Below are positions 63,561-64,000 of a DNA stretch of 64,000 nucleotides, piece by piece. Numbering within the stretch: the stretch's first letter is position 1; every line of letters starts with the position of its first letter. The stretch lies in the NCBI RefSeq assembly GCF_001510895.1, contig NZ_LPWA01000098.1, positions 124,001-188,000 on the forward strand. The letters run 5' to 3'. The notes beneath the pieces are model-generated. The model had not been told where the DNA came from. It was given only the letters and a program-made list of their open reading frames with translations, and did not search any database. The position numbers and the translations under genes were made by a program. The DNA is from Mesorhizobium loti. GTDB lineage: Bacteria > Pseudomonadota > Alphaproteobacteria > Rhizobiales > Rhizobiaceae.

Positions 63561-64000
63561 CTAAGTTGATGACGACGCGATCGCGCCGTCAAGGTACTCC
63601 TTGGCCGTATTTCTCAAACGATCAGCATAGTCATAGATCTCGTCGAGCGTGTCGATTTTAGCTTTCTCTTCCTTCTCACCGTCGAATAGCCCAATGTATT
63701 TGACTGACCTGTTAAACCACAGCCTTGCGAGAGGCTTTCGGTTATTATTGTCGACCAAGATACCGCAATAGCTCTTTTGATCCCGCATGACGATCCTAGA
63801 AGGTTTCAAGATATCACGAACAATCGCACGTACGATCATAAAGCCTTCGCGTTCCTCTTCGGTCGTCACAACCTCGTCTTCATCGCTAGGTCCATCGCCG
63901 ATCTCCGAATCGGCCGTCTCTGCTAAAGCTGTGGAGAGGCGAGACTGAACTGATTCACGCACAATTTCACGAAATGCAGCTTTGACCATCGGTGTAAACT
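63561..64000 (-). CDS. C-terminal part of a type I restriction endonuclease-like protein (cut by window edge)
   Basis: The minus strand reads to the window edge without a stop upstream of the apparent Met at 63989, so the gene continues beyond 64000. The visible 146 or so residues include EEEREGFMIVRAIVRDILKPSRIVMRDQKSYCGILVDNNNRKPLARLWFN and a helical end DTLDEIYDYADRLRNTAKEYLDG. This resembles, from memory, the C-terminus of a family annotated as type I restriction endonuclease or HsdR-N-type nucleases. Its lower GC than the rest of the window fits acquired defence DNA. The nuclease domain is outside the window. Confidence 0.65.
   Translation of the reverse strand, partial: FTPMVKAAFREIVRESVQSRLSTALAETADSEIGDGPSDEDEVVTTEEEREGFMIVRAIVRDILKPSRIVMRDQKSYCGILVDNNNRKPLARLWFNRSVKYIGLFDGEKEEKAKIDTLDEIYDYADRLRNTAKEYLDGAIASSST

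Noticed and set aside
1..64000. CRISPR arrays, prophage genes or intact insertion sequences
   Set aside because: No regularly spaced repeats, no transposase or phage structural motifs. Only dispersed intergenic repeats were found.

Overview
The window reads as chromosomal DNA of a rhizobial alphaproteobacterium, most likely Mesorhizobium or a close relative. The grounds are high GC content, many ABC transporters in ATGA-overlapping operons, FixJ-type regulators, a small secreted DUF680-like protein and rhizobial dispersed intergenic repeats. No rRNA, complete tRNA, CRISPR array or intact transposase was seen.

Layout. (1) 1-6846: a nitrogen-scavenging operon on the minus strand with a BMP-type binding protein, two permeases, a double ATPase and two isochorismatase-fold hydrolases. 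One hydrolase resembles biuret hydrolase; the other is cut by the window edge and may be a triuret-type hydrolase. A divergent GntR/FCD regulator precedes it. The operon has a textbook sigma-54 -24/-12 promoter whose -12 box is overlapped by half of a paired inverted operator. (2) 7191-35758: a large organosulfur-scavenging region. It holds ssuE, an acyl-CoA-dehydrogenase-fold flavin monooxygenase, a LivKHMGF-type transporter, sfnG, an FAD oxidoreductase, ssuD, a dipeptide-type ABC transporter with fused ATPases, a double DUF427 protein and an NtaA-type monooxygenase. An operon of two more luciferase-like monooxygenases, an M20 deacetylase and a GNAT acetyltransferase follows, then a polar amino-acid transporter with fused permease and ATPase and a further luciferase-like monooxygenase. 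The second half resembles the Bacillus S-alkylcysteine salvage operon (sna/tcy/cmo/snd). (3) 36576-40831: a sigma-54 activator with a degenerate receiver domain, a homocysteine S-methyltransferase and an amino-acid transporter. (4) 41691-62313: an orphan cytochrome b, an MscS channel with a cNMP domain, secreted hydrolases, a cupin, MBL and SDR enzymes, a multi-PAS kinase with three response regulators, an AhpD-like protein and an ECF41-type sigma factor. (5) 62314-64000: repeats and the end of a probable type I restriction subunit.

Two regulatory patterns tie genes together. An 18-bp AT-rich site ending in TAGACT (or close variants) lies before six sulfur-related transcription units. A TGTCACA-N16-CGTC promoter pattern lies before the secreted MBL enzyme and the SDR next to the ECF sigma gene. 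A family of tRNA-3'-end-like repeats (about 6945, 36155, 41193 and 62522) falls at the boundaries between the functional blocks.

Seven genes are broken by single-base frameshifts, eight events in all. Nearly all are single-base losses beside G or C that restore normal proteins when reversed. Sequencing or assembly indels are therefore at least as likely as true gene decay.
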